NCBI RefSeq assembly: GCF_013364195.1
Contig: NZ_CP054918.1
Span: 3,833,001-3,897,000, forward strand
Reading direction: 5' to 3'
DNA from: Streptomyces sp. NA04227
GTDB taxonomy: Bacteria > Actinomycetota > Actinomycetes > Streptomycetales > Streptomycetaceae
Length of the DNA stretch: 64,000 nucleotides
Positions 44,552 through 54,074 of this stretch are shown here, in pieces; position 1 is the stretch's first letter; each line of letters opens with the position of its first letter. The notes beneath the pieces are model-generated. The model saw nothing but the letters and a program-made list of their open reading frames with translations. It was not told where the DNA came from and made no database searches. A program made the translations under genes and the position numbers.

Positions 44552-44578
44552 AAGAACCCCAGACGAACTGGGGTTCTT
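44552..44578 (-). terminator. Rho-independent terminator of tRNA-Leu
   Basis: AAGAACCCCAG / CTGGGGTTCTT with an ACGAA loop on the plus strand, just downstream of the tRNA 3' end on the minus strand; a CTGCTTTTCC tail follows in that direction. Confidence 0.85.
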
Positions 44579-44583
44579 TCTGA

Positions 44584-44670
44584 TGGTGCGCGAGGGGGGA
44601 GTTGAACCCCCACGCCCTTGCGGGCACTGGAACCTGAATCCAGCGCGTCTGCCTATTCCGCCACCCGCGC
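44584..44670 (-). tRNA. tRNA-Leu (CAG)
   Basis: Class II tRNA read on the minus strand, GCGCGGGTGGCGGAATAGGC onward. Acceptor arms GCGCGGG and CTCGCGC pair (one G-U), the anticodon loop ATTCAGGT gives CAG, a long variable arm TGCCCGCAAGGGCG is present, and the T arm is GGGGGTTCAACTCCCCC. CCA is encoded. This anticodon reads CUG, the major Leu codon of GC-rich genomes. Confidence 0.97.
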
Positions 44671-45678
44671 ATAGGTGTTGTCGTTGGTGTCTCTCACTGT
44701 GGGTGCGAGCGCCTGCCGACATCCAGAAGATTAGCACGCAGTCGAGGGTGGATTCACCTCCGTATTCGCGGGGCAGCCGCTCCCTGCGGCCGTGCACCGG
44801 CCGGGGCAAACCCGCTCGTCGGACCCCCCGCGCCACCCGCCGCGCCACCACCCCGCCGCCCGCGAGGCACGGCGCACGACGGGGCCTGCGACGGATTCGG
44901 GCGGCGGATGGTTGAGCGGGCCGCGTAACAAGCCACGCAACAACCTCGCACCAGTCCGGCGCTCGCCACCCGGAGTTGTCCCGCCGCCGGGGCCCGGTAC
45001 GGGACACTGGGAACGGGTCGTTCCTGTCGCGCGGCAACGGCCGGGAGCGGACAGCGGAGCCGAACGTACGTACGGTTCACGCGTGCGTTCTCTCCGCCCG
45101 CGGGCACTTTCCGTGCCGAAACCGGGTACGGAAAGTAAGGAAGCGGACGAATGCGGAGAACGGTGAGAGGGACAGCGGAGAAACGGACAAGGGGCACAGG
45201 GACAAACGGACATGAGGGCGGGGAACGGACGCCTGGGGAACCTGACCGCCGGCTCGGGCGGACAGGACGGAACCGGGCGGCTGAGCAGGGACTCTGACGG
45301 GGCGGGGGCCACAAGCGCCACCCGTACCGCGTGCGTTCCGGACCGGGACCACGCCGGGACCGGGCGGATCCGGAATCGGATGCGCCGGGAGTGGATCACC
45401 GGCACGGGAAGCGGGCAGGACCTGTGAGGGTCGACACTCCTTGCCGGGGGTCACAAGGGGAACCACCTGTTTTCCCGGCGCGTGGATACGATCAGTAAGC
45501 AGGATCAGTGAGCAGGACGAGCCATCGCGACCGGCGCGGGCGGGCAGCCCGGCGGGAAGCGAGGCACGAGCGGTACCGCGAGGACCGGCAGCGGCCGGGC
45601 ACACTGGCGGTACGGCACGAGAACAGGTACGGCACGACAGCAGGCGCGGCCAGGGCGGATCGAAGGAGGAGGTGCCCC
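44671..45678. other. About 1 kb noncoding region between tRNA-Leu and fhaA
   Basis: No frame here has a credible start or family. It holds a possible tRNA -10 element TAATCT preceded by TGC (minus strand, 44728-44733), an ACGTACGTACGG run near 45066, and the fhaA promoter candidate at 45459-45490. The rest shows nothing I can name. Confidence 0.65.
45459..45490 (+). promoter_or_regulatory. Candidate ECF sigma (SigE-like) promoter for the fhaA operon
   Basis: GGAACC (45459-45464), 16 bp, then CGTGGATA (from 45481), close to the SigE-type AAC-N16-CGTC pattern with one base off in the -10. It lies about 190 bp upstream of fhaA. An overlapping TACGAT (45487-45492) could instead serve a vegetative promoter. 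Confidence 0.3.
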
Positions 45679-46533
45679 GTGGGAGTCCTGAAGAAATTCG
45701 AGCAGCGGCTCGAGGGTCTGGTCAACGGCACCTTCGCCAAGGTGTTCAAGTCCGAGGTCCAGCCGGTGGAGATCGCCGGAGCGCTGCAGCGGGAGTGCGA
45801 CAACAACGCGACGATCTGGAACCGGGACCGGACCGTCGTCCCCAATGACTTCATCGTCGAGCTGAGCGCGCCCGACTTCGACCGGCTCAGCCCGTACGCC
45901 GGGCAACTCGGCGACGAGCTCGCGGGCATGGTGCGCGACTACGCCAAGCAGCAGCGGTACACCTTCATGGGGCCGATCAAGGTCCACCTGGAGAAGGCCG
46001 AGGACCTGGACACCGGGCTGTACCGAGTGCGCAGCCGTACGCTCGCGGCCAGCACCTCGCAGGCACCGGGCGGTGCCGCGCCGGCCTCCGCGCCCGCGCC
46101 CGCCCATCCGCCGCAGGGCCGCCCCGGGTACGGCTACCCGCCGCAGGCCCCGGCCGGTGCGCCGCCGATGCCCCCGGCCCCGCCGCCGGGCGGACGGCCC
46201 GCGGCCGCGCCGATGCGTCCGGGCGCAGGTGCCGGCGGTGGGCAGGGCGGACCCGTACGACGATGGATCGAGATCAACGGCAGCCGCCACCAGATCGTCC
46301 GACCCACGCTCGTCCTCGGGCGCAGCACCGAGGCCGACGTGCGGATCGACGACCCCGGCGTATCGCGTCGGCACTGTGAGATCCGGACCGGAACGCCCCC
46401 CACTGTCCAGGATCTCGGTTCCACGAACGGCATCGTGGTGGACGGACAGCACACCACCCGCGCTACGCTCCGCGACGGCTCCCGGATCGTCGTGGGGAGC
46501 ACCACCATCATTTACCGGCAAGCCGAAGGGTGA
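45679..46533 (+). CDS. fhaA: FhaA, DUF3662 and FHA-domain protein
   Basis: 284-residue cytoplasmic phosphothreonine-reader. The N-terminal DUF3662 domain (GVLKKFEQRLEGLVNGTFAK, EIAGALQRECDNNATIW) covers about 1-115. A Pro/Ala/Gly-rich linker follows, then a C-terminal FHA domain with LGRSTEADVRIDDPGVSRRH and DLGSTNGIVVDG. In mycobacteria FhaA binds the MviN/MurJ pseudokinase and PknB substrates and restrains peptidoglycan synthesis. GTG at 45679 after AAGGAGGAGG. First gene of the conserved fhaAB-pstP-rodA-pbpA-pknB operon. Confidence 0.95.
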   Translation: MGVLKKFEQRLEGLVNGTFAKVFKSEVQPVEIAGALQRECDNNATIWNRDRTVVPNDFIVELSAPDFDRLSPYAGQLGDELAGMVRDYAKQQRYTFMGPIKVHLEKAEDLDTGLYRVRSRTLAASTSQAPGGAAPASAPAPAHPPQGRPGYGYPPQAPAGAPPMPPAPPPGGRPAAAPMRPGAGAGGGQGGPVRRWIEINGSRHQIVRPTLVLGRSTEADVRIDDPGVSRRHCEIRTGTPPTVQDLGSTNGIVVDGQHTTRATLRDGSRIVVGSTTIIYRQAEG

Positions 46534-46543
46534 AGCGGGGGCA

Positions 46544-47062
46544 ATGTCAGAGCTGACCCTGACGGTCATGCGGCTGGGTTTCCTGGCCGTACTGTGGCTG
46601 TTCGTGATCGTGGCCGTACAGGTCATCCGCAGCGACCTGTTCGGCACGCGCGTCACCCAGCGCGGGTCCGCCCGCCGGGAGGCGCGGCCGCAGCAGGCCC
46701 CGCGCCAGCCGATGCCCGCGCAACAGCAGCAGCCGCGCCAGCAGAGCGGCGGCCGCCAGCGGCGCGGGGCGCCGACCAAGCTGGTCGTCTCGGAGGGATC
46801 GCTGACGGGCACCACGGTCGCGCTCCAGGGGCAGACGATCACTCTGGGCCGGGCCCACGATTCGACGATCGTGCTGGACGACGACTACGCGTCCAGCAGG
46901 CATGCCAGGATCTACCCGGACCAGAGCGGGCAGTGGATCGTGGAGGACCTCGGTTCGACGAACGGCACCTATCTGGACCGGTCGCGGCTGACGACGCCGA
47001 CACCGGTCCCGCTGGGGGCGCCGATCCGCATCGGCAAGACCGTCATCGAGCTGCGGAAGTAA
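46544..47062 (+). CDS. fhaB: FhaB (FipA-like) membrane-anchored FHA protein
   Basis: 172 residues. One N-terminal transmembrane helix (MRLGFLAVLWLFVIVAVQVI, about 9-28) is followed by a Gln/Arg/Pro linker with a QQQQ run and a C-terminal FHA domain (LGRAHDSTIVLDDDYASSRH, DLGSTNGTYLD). It recruits phosphorylated division and wall proteins in mycobacteria. It lies 10 bp after fhaA with its ATG following a GGGG-rich ribosome site. Confidence 0.95.
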   Translation: MSELTLTVMRLGFLAVLWLFVIVAVQVIRSDLFGTRVTQRGSARREARPQQAPRQPMPAQQQQPRQQSGGRQRRGAPTKLVVSEGSLTGTTVALQGQTITLGRAHDSTIVLDDDYASSRHARIYPDQSGQWIVEDLGSTNGTYLDRSRLTTPTPVPLGAPIRIGKTVIELRK

Positions 47063-47200
47063 TACGCCAATGAACGAGCGGAGCGAGCGAAGGGACGCGG
47101 GCCGGGCCGGAACATGGCGGGGCGGCGTACTTTCGACCGGAGGGTGGGCAGTGTGGCTCGAGGAGAACCGCTGCAGTCCGAGCCGACGGGCGAGGTGGAC

Positions 47201-48718
47201 ATGAGTCTGTCACTGCGCTTCGCCGCCGGATCGCACAAGGGAATGATCCGCGAGGGCAACGAGGACTCCGGCTACGCCGGGCCGCGGCTGCTCGCGATCG
47301 CCGACGGCATGGGCGGCCAGGCCGCGGGCGAGGTGGCCTCTTCCGAGGTGATCTCGACGCTGGTCACGCTGGACGACGACGTGCCGGGCTCGGACATCCT
47401 GACCTCGCTGGGCACCGCGGTGCAGCGGGCCAACGACCAGTTGCGCCTGATGGTCGACGAGGACCCGCAGCTGGAGGGCATGGGCACCACGCTCACCGCG
47501 CTGCTGTGGACGGGCCAGCGGCTCGGCCTGGTGCACGTCGGCGACTCCCGGGCGTATCTGCTGCGCGACGGTGTGCTGACCCAGATCACCCAGGACCACA
47601 CCTGGGTGCAGCGGCTCGTCGACGAGGGCCGGATCACCGAGGAGGAGGCCACCACGCACCCGCAGCGCTCGCTGCTGATGCGTGCGCTCGGCAGCGGCGA
47701 CCACGTGGAGCCGGACCTGTCGATCCGCGAGGTGCGCGCCGGTGACCGGTACCTGATCTGTTCCGACGGTCTGTCGGGTGTGGTCAGCCATCAGACGATG
47801 GAGGACACCCTCGCCAGCTACCAGGGCCCGCAGGAGACCGTGCAGGAGCTGATCCAGCTCGCGCTGCGCGGCGGCGGCCCCGACAACATCACCGTGATCG
47901 TCGCCGACGTCCTCGACATCGACAGCGGCGACACCCTGGCCGCGCAGCTCAGCGACACCCCCGTGGTGGTCGGCGCGGTCGCCGAGAACCAGCACCAGGC
48001 GCACGACAACGGCGCCATGCAGACCCCCGCGGGCCGCGCCTCCGGCCTCGGCCGGGCACCCGAACCCCCGCCCGCGGGCGGCGAGTTCGGACCGCCGGGC
48101 AGCGGCGAAGGGGGACCGGGGTACGCACCAGAGGGGGGCTTCGGCGCGCTCGCGGCCGACTCTCCCGACAAGGGCCGCGCCCGCAGACGCTGGCTCAAGC
48201 CCTCGCTGTACACGGGTCTCGCGCTCGCCGTCGTGGCGGGCGCTCTGTACGGCGGCTACCACTGGACGCAGACGCAGTACTACGTCGGCGCCAAGGACGG
48301 GCACGTCGCCCTGTACCAGGGCATCAGCCAGGATCTGGCCTGGGTGAGCCTGTCGGAGGTCCAGAAGGACCACCCCGAGATCGAACTCAAGTACCTCCCG
48401 CCGTACCAGCAGAAGCTGGTCGAGGAGACGATCACGGAGGACGGCCTCGACCAGGCCAACGACAAGATCGACGAGCTGGCGAGGCAGGCCACGGCCTGCC
48501 GCAAGGACGAGGAGCGGCGCGCCGCCGAGCGGGAGCAGCAGGAGCAGAAGCCCCCGAACAGCGAGGAGGGCAACCCCACCGCGCCGCCGAAGTCGACCAC
48601 GAAGCCGGGCGACAAGCCGACGGACAAGCCCACCGATTCGCCCTCGCCCACGCCCAAGCCGGGGCCCACTCTCTCCGAGGAAGAGAAGTCCCTGGTAGAG
48701 CGGTGCGGCAAGAAGTGA
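47201..48718 (+). CDS. pstP: PstP, PP2C-family Ser/Thr protein phosphatase
   Basis: 505-residue membrane-bound phosphatase that reverses PknB-type phosphorylation. The PP2C domain covers about 1-240, with metal-binding IADGMGGQAAGE, LVHVGDSRAYLL, CSDGLSGVV and GGPDNITVIVADV. A low-complexity juxtamembrane region leads to one helix (LYTGLALAVVAGALYGGYHW, near 335-355) and an outside domain with a Pro/Lys/Thr/Ser tail. ATG 47201 has a GAGGTGG site. ATG 47114 and a GTG near 47153 could extend it by up to 29 residues and are weaker. Confidence 0.95.
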   Translation: MSLSLRFAAGSHKGMIREGNEDSGYAGPRLLAIADGMGGQAAGEVASSEVISTLVTLDDDVPGSDILTSLGTAVQRANDQLRLMVDEDPQLEGMGTTLTALLWTGQRLGLVHVGDSRAYLLRDGVLTQITQDHTWVQRLVDEGRITEEEATTHPQRSLLMRALGSGDHVEPDLSIREVRAGDRYLICSDGLSGVVSHQTMEDTLASYQGPQETVQELIQLALRGGGPDNITVIVADVLDIDSGDTLAAQLSDTPVVVGAVAENQHQAHDNGAMQTPAGRASGLGRAPEPPPAGGEFGPPGSGEGGPGYAPEGGFGALAADSPDKGRARRRWLKPSLYTGLALAVVAGALYGGYHWTQTQYYVGAKDGHVALYQGISQDLAWVSLSEVQKDHPEIELKYLPPYQQKLVEETITEDGLDQANDKIDELARQATACRKDEERRAAEREQQEQKPPNSEEGNPTAPPKSTTKPGDKPTDKPTDSPSPTPKPGPTLSEEEKSLVERCGKK

Positions 48719-48743
48719 GCAGCTGAGGGGCCCTGGGCACACC

Positions 48744-50183
48744 ATGAGCAGTTCGACCTCCAACTCGAGCACCACCAACACGTCGACGATCGGCGCGATC
48801 GGTACGCCGAGCCGCCGTAACACCGAGCTCGCGCTCCTGGTGTTCGCCGTCGTCATCCCGGTGTTCGCGTTCATCAACACCGGCCTCGCCGTGAACGACA
48901 AGGTGCCGCCGGGTCTGGTCGCCTACGGGTTCGGCTTCGCCGCGCTCGCGGGCGTCGCGCACCTGGTCGTGCGCCGCTTCGCGCCGTATGCCGATCCGCT
49001 GCTGCTGCCGCTGGCGACCCTGCTGAACGGGCTGGGTCTGGTGGCCATCTGGCGCCTGGACCAGTCCGAGCTGCTGCAGGACATCAAGCAGGCGGGCACC
49101 GCCACGCCCCGGCAGCTGATGTACACGGCGATGGGTATCGCGCTGTTCATCGCGGTGCTGCTGTTCCTCAAGGACCACCGCGTTCTGCAGCGCTACACGT
49201 ACATCTCGATGCTGGCCGCGCTGTTCCTGCTGCTGCTGCCGCTGGTGCCGGGTCTCGGGCAGAACATCTACGGCGCCAAGATCTGGATCTCGGTGGCCGG
49301 GTTCTCCATCCAGCCCGGTGAGTTCGCGAAGATCGCGCTCGCGGTGTTCTTCGCGGGCTATCTGATGGTCAAGCGGGACGCGCTCGCGCTGGCCAGCCGC
49401 CGTCTGATGGGCCTCTACCTGCCGCGCGGCCGCGACCTCGGACCGATCCTGGTGGTCTGGGGCATGTCGATCCTCATCCTGATCTTCGAGACCGACCTCG
49501 GTACCTCGCTGCTGTTCTTCGGCATGTTCGTGATCATGCTGTACGTCGCCACCGAGCGGACCAGCTGGATCGTGTTCGGTCTGCTGATGTCCGCGGTCGG
49601 CGCCGTCGGTGTGGCCTCCTTCGAGCCGCACATCCAGCAGCGCGTGGACGCCTGGCTCGACCCGATGCGCGAGTACACGCTGAGCCAGGAAGGCGTCCCC
49701 GGTCACTCCGAGCAGGCCATGCAGGCGCTGTGGGCCTTCGGCAGCGGCGGCACCCTCGGCTCCGGCTGGGGCCAGGGCCACTCCGAGCTGATCCGGTTCG
49801 CCGCGAACTCCGACTTCATCCTGGCCACCTTCGGCGAGGAACTCGGGCTCGCCGGAGTGATGGCGATCCTGCTGCTCTACGCGCTGATCGTGGAACGCGG
49901 CATCCGTACCGCGCTCGCCGCCCGCGACCCGTTCGGCAAGCTGCTCGCCGTCGGCCTGTCCGGCGCCTTCGCCCTCCAGGTCTTCGTCGTCGCGGGCGGC
50001 GTCATGGGCCTGATCCCGCTGACCGGTATGACCATGCCGTTCCTCGCGTACGGAGGTTCCTCGGTCATCGCCAACTGGGCCCTGATCGGGATCCTGATCC
50101 GGATCAGCGACACGGCACGGCGCCCGGCGCCGTCGCCCGCCCCCAACCCCGACGCCGAGATGACCCAGGTGGTGCGACCGTGA
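48744..50183 (+). CDS. rodA: SEDS-family peptidoglycan glycosyltransferase (RodA/FtsW)
   Basis: 479-residue polytopic enzyme of about ten helices that polymerises lipid II. Signatures include YGAKIWISVAGFSIQPGEFA with FAKIALAVFFAGYL, DLGTSLLFFGMFVIMLYVAT, GGTLGSGWGQGHSELIRFAA and LPLTGMTMPFLAYGGSS-like IPLTGMTMPFLAYGGSSVIA at the C-terminus. The partner pbpA follows with a GTGA overlap, the usual SEDS-class B PBP pairing. RodA rather than FtsW is chosen by operon position; the two are hard to separate by eye. Confidence 0.94.
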   Translation: MSSSTSNSSTTNTSTIGAIGTPSRRNTELALLVFAVVIPVFAFINTGLAVNDKVPPGLVAYGFGFAALAGVAHLVVRRFAPYADPLLLPLATLLNGLGLVAIWRLDQSELLQDIKQAGTATPRQLMYTAMGIALFIAVLLFLKDHRVLQRYTYISMLAALFLLLLPLVPGLGQNIYGAKIWISVAGFSIQPGEFAKIALAVFFAGYLMVKRDALALASRRLMGLYLPRGRDLGPILVVWGMSILILIFETDLGTSLLFFGMFVIMLYVATERTSWIVFGLLMSAVGAVGVASFEPHIQQRVDAWLDPMREYTLSQEGVPGHSEQAMQALWAFGSGGTLGSGWGQGHSELIRFAANSDFILATFGEELGLAGVMAILLLYALIVERGIRTALAARDPFGKLLAVGLSGAFALQVFVVAGGVMGLIPLTGMTMPFLAYGGSSVIANWALIGILIRISDTARRPAPSPAPNPDAEMTQVVRP

Positions 50184-51640
50184 ACAAGCCTCTGCGCCGG
50201 ATCGCGATCTTCTGCGGTCTGCTCATCCTCGCCCTGCTGGTCAGGGACAACTGGCTGCAGTACGTCTCCGCCGAGGAGCTGCGTACGCACGAGAAGAACC
50301 GCCGGGTCGCGATCGAGCGGTATGCCGCGCCGCGCGGCAACATCGTGGTCGACGGCAAGGCGATCACCGGTTCCGCCAAGACCTCCGCGGGCGACCTCGA
50401 CTACAAGCGCACCTACCAGGACGGCGCGATGTGGGCGCCGGTCACCGGCTACGCCTCGCAGGCCTACGGCGCAACCCAGCTGGAGAGCATCGAGGACGGC
50501 ATCCTCACCGGAAACGACGACCGGCTCTTCTTCCGCCGCACGCTCGACATGATCACCGGCAAGAAGAAGGAAGGCGGCAACGTCGTCACCACCCTCAACG
50601 CGGAGGCCCAGAAGAAGGCCTTCGAGGGGCTCGGCGACAAGAAGGGCGCGGTCGCCGCGATCGACCCGGAGACCGGCGCGATCCTGGCGCTCGCCTCCAC
50701 GCCCTCCTACGACCCGTCCGACTTCGCCGGGGGCTCCAAGGACGACGCCGACGCCTGGAAGCGGCTCACCAAGGACCCGAACAAGCCGATGCTGAACCGG
50801 GCCCTGCGCGAGACCTACCCGCCCGGCTCGACCTTCAAGGTGGTCACCGCCGCCGCGGCCCTCGAACACGGTCTGTACACCGACCCGGACGAGAAGACGA
50901 AGACGCCGCTGCCGTGGATCATGCCCGGCACCACGCGCCCGCTGAAGAACGAGGGCAACCTGCCCTGCAAGGACGCGACGCTGATGAAGGCGCTCGAAGT
51001 GTCCTGCAACACCGTCTTCGGCAAGGTCGGCTACAACCTCGGCAACGACAAGATGCTGGAGACCTCGGAGAAGTTCGGCTTCAACGAGGAGCAGTTCGTC
51101 CCGGTGCGGTCCAATGCCTCGCACTTCTCGGACGGCATGAACGACTCGCAGGTAGCGCTGTCGTCGATCGGCCAGTTCAACACGGCGGCGACCCCGCTGC
51201 AGATGGCGATGGTGGCCTCCGCGGTCGCCAACGACGGCAAGCTGATGAAGCCGTACATGGTCAGTGATCTGCAGGCGCCCAACCTCGATGTGGTCGAGAA
51301 GACCGACACCGAGGTGCTGAGCCAGCCGCTGTCCGAGCCCAACGCCCAGAAGCTGCAGTCGATGATGGAGAACGTCGTCGAGAACGGCACCGGCCGGGCG
51401 GCGCAGATCGACGGCGTCACCGTCGGCGGCAAGACGGGTACCGCACAGCACGGCCTCAACAACAAGGAAAAGCCGTACGCCTGGTTCATCTCGTACGCCA
51501 AGACGGACAACGGCTCCCCGGTCGCCGTCGCCGTGGTGGTCGAGGACTCCAACGCGGAGCGCGAGGACACCTGTGGTGGCTGTCTGGCGGCGCCCATCGC
51601 CAAGGACGTCATGCAGGCGGTGCTCGACAGCAAGGAGTGA
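50180..51640 (+). CDS. pbpA: PbpA, class B penicillin-binding protein
   Basis: 486-residue bitopic transpeptidase. N-terminal membrane anchor (IAIFCGLLILALLVRDNWLQ, about 8-27), a pedestal domain with ERYAAPRGNIVVDGKAI, then the penicilloyl-serine domain with SxxK as PPGSTFKVV, SxN as SCN in ALEVSCNTVFGK, and KTG as GGKTGTAQHG. It crosslinks peptidoglycan with its SEDS partner upstream. GTG at 50180 overlaps rodA by 4 nt. Confidence 0.96.
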   Translation: MNKPLRRIAIFCGLLILALLVRDNWLQYVSAEELRTHEKNRRVAIERYAAPRGNIVVDGKAITGSAKTSAGDLDYKRTYQDGAMWAPVTGYASQAYGATQLESIEDGILTGNDDRLFFRRTLDMITGKKKEGGNVVTTLNAEAQKKAFEGLGDKKGAVAAIDPETGAILALASTPSYDPSDFAGGSKDDADAWKRLTKDPNKPMLNRALRETYPPGSTFKVVTAAAALEHGLYTDPDEKTKTPLPWIMPGTTRPLKNEGNLPCKDATLMKALEVSCNTVFGKVGYNLGNDKMLETSEKFGFNEEQFVPVRSNASHFSDGMNDSQVALSSIGQFNTAATPLQMAMVASAVANDGKLMKPYMVSDLQAPNLDVVEKTDTEVLSQPLSEPNAQKLQSMMENVVENGTGRAAQIDGVTVGGKTGTAQHGLNNKEKPYAWFISYAKTDNGSPVAVAVVVEDSNAEREDTCGGCLAAPIAKDVMQAVLDSKE

Positions 51641-51811
51641 GAGTCGTCACGGCCTCGCGCGCCGGGACGGCAACTCCTGTACCGGTCCGGTATCAGGTCT
51701 CGGCAACCGGTCGGGGCAGGTAGCGCACGCCGGGTACGGTATGCGCGGGCAGCACACCGCCGGGCCGCGCAGAGCGTGCGGCCGGGACCGACGGAGAGGG
51801 CTGGATTAGCT

Positions 51812-53797
51812 ATGGAAGAGCCGCGTCGCCTCGGCGGCCGGTACGAGCTGGGCCAGGTGCTCGGCCGTGGTGGCATGGCCGAGGTCCACCTCGCCCACGA
51901 CACCCGGCTCGGCCGCACCGTGGCGGTGAAGACGCTGCGTGCGGACCTCGCCCGCGACCCGTCGTTCCAGGCCCGGTTCCGCCGGGAGGCCCAGTCGGCC
52001 GCCTCGCTCAACCACCCCGCGATCGTGGCGGTGTACGACACGGGCGAGGACTACATCGACCAGGTCTCCATCCCGTACATCGTGATGGAGTACGTCGACG
52101 GCTCCACGCTGCGTGAGCTTCTTCACTCGGGCCGCAAGCTGCTGCCCGAGCGCGCCATGGAGATGACGATCGGCATCCTCCAGGCCCTGGAGTACTCGCA
52201 CCGCAACGGCATCGTGCACCGCGACATCAAACCGGCCAACGTCATGCTGACGCGCACCGGCCAGGTCAAGGTCATGGACTTCGGTATCGCCCGCGCCATG
52301 GGCGACGCCGGGATGACGATGACCCAGACCGCCGCGGTGATCGGCACCGCCCAGTACCTCTCCCCGGAGCAGGCCAAGGGCGAGACCGTCGACGCGCGCA
52401 GCGACCTGTACTCCACCGGCTGCCTGCTCTACGAGCTGCTGACCGTCCGGCCGCCGTTCGTCGGCGACTCCCCGGTCGCGGTCGCCTATCAGCACGTACG
52501 CGAAGAGGCGCAGCCGCCGAGCGTGTACGACCCCGAGATCACGCCCGAGATGGACGCCATCGTCCTCAAGGCCCTGGTCAAGGACCCCGACTACCGCTAC
52601 CAGTCGGCCGACGACATGCGCATCGACATCGAGGCGTGCCTGGACGGCCAGCCGGTGGCGGCCGCCGCGGGCCTCGGCGCCGCCGGATACGCGGGCGGTC
52701 ACCCCGACGACCAGCAGACCCAGATGCTGCGCCCGCAGAACGGCGGCCCGCAGACCTCGATGCTGCCCCCGATAAACCCGGACGACGGCGGCTACGGCTA
52801 CGACGACCGCCACGACCGCCGCCGCCAGCGCCGCGGCAGCACCTCCACTGTGCTGCTCGTGGTCGCGGGGCTGCTCGTCCTGGTCGGCGCGATCCTGATC
52901 GGCAAGTGGGCGTTCAGCGACGCGAACAACACGGGGGGCTCGTTCGAGGTGCCGGTGTTCGTGGATGAGTCGTACGAGGACGCCCAGAAGCTCGCCAAGA
53001 ACCGCGAGCTGACTCTGGACCCCGTCAGGAAGCCTTGCAAGGAGCAGCCCAAGGGCTTCGTCTGCGCACAGGACCCCGGGGTCGGCAGCAAGGTCAACAA
53101 GGGCGACCGGATCTCGGTCACGGTGTCTACGGGGGCGCCGAAGGTGGCTGTGCCCAACGTCATAGGCGATGACATCGAGGATGCCTCGACAAAGCTCGAA
53201 GGCAAGAAGTTCCGCGTCAGCGTCGAGAAGAAGGAATCGAGCCAGACTCCGGGCGAGGTGCTGGACCAGGACCCCACTCCCGGCACCGAGAAGGAAGCGG
53301 GCAGCACCATCACGCTGACCGTCGCCGAGGAGAAGAAGCAGAGCACCGTCCCGGACGTGAGCAGCACCCAGAGCCTGGACTGCGCGCAGGCCACCAAGCA
53401 GTTGGAGGCCAACGACCTGGTGGCGGAGTGCGTCGAGGAGGAGAACGCGGCCGTCGCCGTGGGCAAGGTCTTCGCCCAGAGCCTGCCGGCCAACAGCCCG
53501 GCCGACCCCGGCTCCGTGATCACCCTCAAGGTCGCCAAGGCGGCCGCGCAGATCGCCGTCCCGGCCGACCTCGCGGGCAAGAGCGTCAAGGACGCCTCGA
53601 AGCAGCTCACCGACCTGGGCCTGGTCCCGGCCTTCCAGGGCCCGGACAACCCCAACGCTGTGGTCATGGCCAGCAACCCGCCCGGCGGGACGCAGCTGAA
53701 CAAGGGCGACACGGTCACCCTGATCACGGTCGGCGGAGGCGGCGGCGACGGCGGTGGTGACGGCGGCTTCATCGGCGGAGGCGACGGCGACTTCTAG
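51812..53797 (+). CDS. pknB: PknB, PASTA-domain Ser/Thr protein kinase
   Basis: 661 residues. Kinase domain about 10-275, with glycine loop LGRGGMAEVHLAHD, AVKTL Lys, IVHRDIKPANVML and VMDFGIARAMG. A juxtamembrane Gln/Pro/Gly region follows. One helix lies near 345-365 (TVLLVVAGLLVLVGAILIGK). Then come four extracellular PASTA repeats that bind muropeptides or lipid II, and a Gly/Asp-rich tail. ATG at 51812 lies 13 nt from GGAGAGG; a GTG at 51776 would add 12 residues. It phosphorylates FhaB-binding and wall-synthesis proteins. Last gene of the operon. Confidence 0.96.
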   Translation: MEEPRRLGGRYELGQVLGRGGMAEVHLAHDTRLGRTVAVKTLRADLARDPSFQARFRREAQSAASLNHPAIVAVYDTGEDYIDQVSIPYIVMEYVDGSTLRELLHSGRKLLPERAMEMTIGILQALEYSHRNGIVHRDIKPANVMLTRTGQVKVMDFGIARAMGDAGMTMTQTAAVIGTAQYLSPEQAKGETVDARSDLYSTGCLLYELLTVRPPFVGDSPVAVAYQHVREEAQPPSVYDPEITPEMDAIVLKALVKDPDYRYQSADDMRIDIEACLDGQPVAAAAGLGAAGYAGGHPDDQQTQMLRPQNGGPQTSMLPPINPDDGGYGYDDRHDRRRQRRGSTSTVLLVVAGLLVLVGAILIGKWAFSDANNTGGSFEVPVFVDESYEDAQKLAKNRELTLDPVRKPCKEQPKGFVCAQDPGVGSKVNKGDRISVTVSTGAPKVAVPNVIGDDIEDASTKLEGKKFRVSVEKKESSQTPGEVLDQDPTPGTEKEAGSTITLTVAEEKKQSTVPDVSSTQSLDCAQATKQLEANDLVAECVEEENAAVAVGKVFAQSLPANSPADPGSVITLKVAKAAAQIAVPADLAGKSVKDASKQLTDLGLVPAFQGPDNPNAVVMASNPPGGTQLNKGDTVTLITVGGGGGDGGGDGGFIGGGDGDF

Positions 53798-53860
53798 CCG
53801 CGACTCCGAGTCCGCGCCGCGACCGCGCCGCTGAGTGGAGAGCGCCGAGACGAGAACGGG

Positions 53861-53897
53861 GAAGTCCCCGGTGCCCTGAGAGGGCGCCGGGGACTTC
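53861..53897. terminator. Strong terminator between pknB and srtE
   Basis: 17-bp stem from GAAGTCCCCGGTGCCCT to AGGGCGCCGGGGACTTC with one G-U pair and a GAG loop, then TGTTT on the plus strand. It serves both convergent operons. Confidence 0.85.
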
Positions 53898-54074
53898 TGT
53901 TTGGGGAGGTACGGGGGCCTGTGCTTGGTGAGGCTTTCCGGTAGCGGGACGGGTTGGGGCTTTGCCCGGGGGAGGCTTTCGGGCAGCGAGAAGCCTTCGG
54001 AATTTCGGGTGGGAAGCGCTCGGGGGGCGGGCGGAAGGCCCTGGGAGGCTGTGCGGGAAGTCCCTCGCGGGCCC

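Noticed and set aside
44421..44672. An open frame reading through the tRNA-Leu region on the minus strand
   Set aside because: Its start (MRGWRNRQTRWIQVPVPA) is simply the translated tRNA, a well-known artefact; no Shine-Dalgarno and no family.
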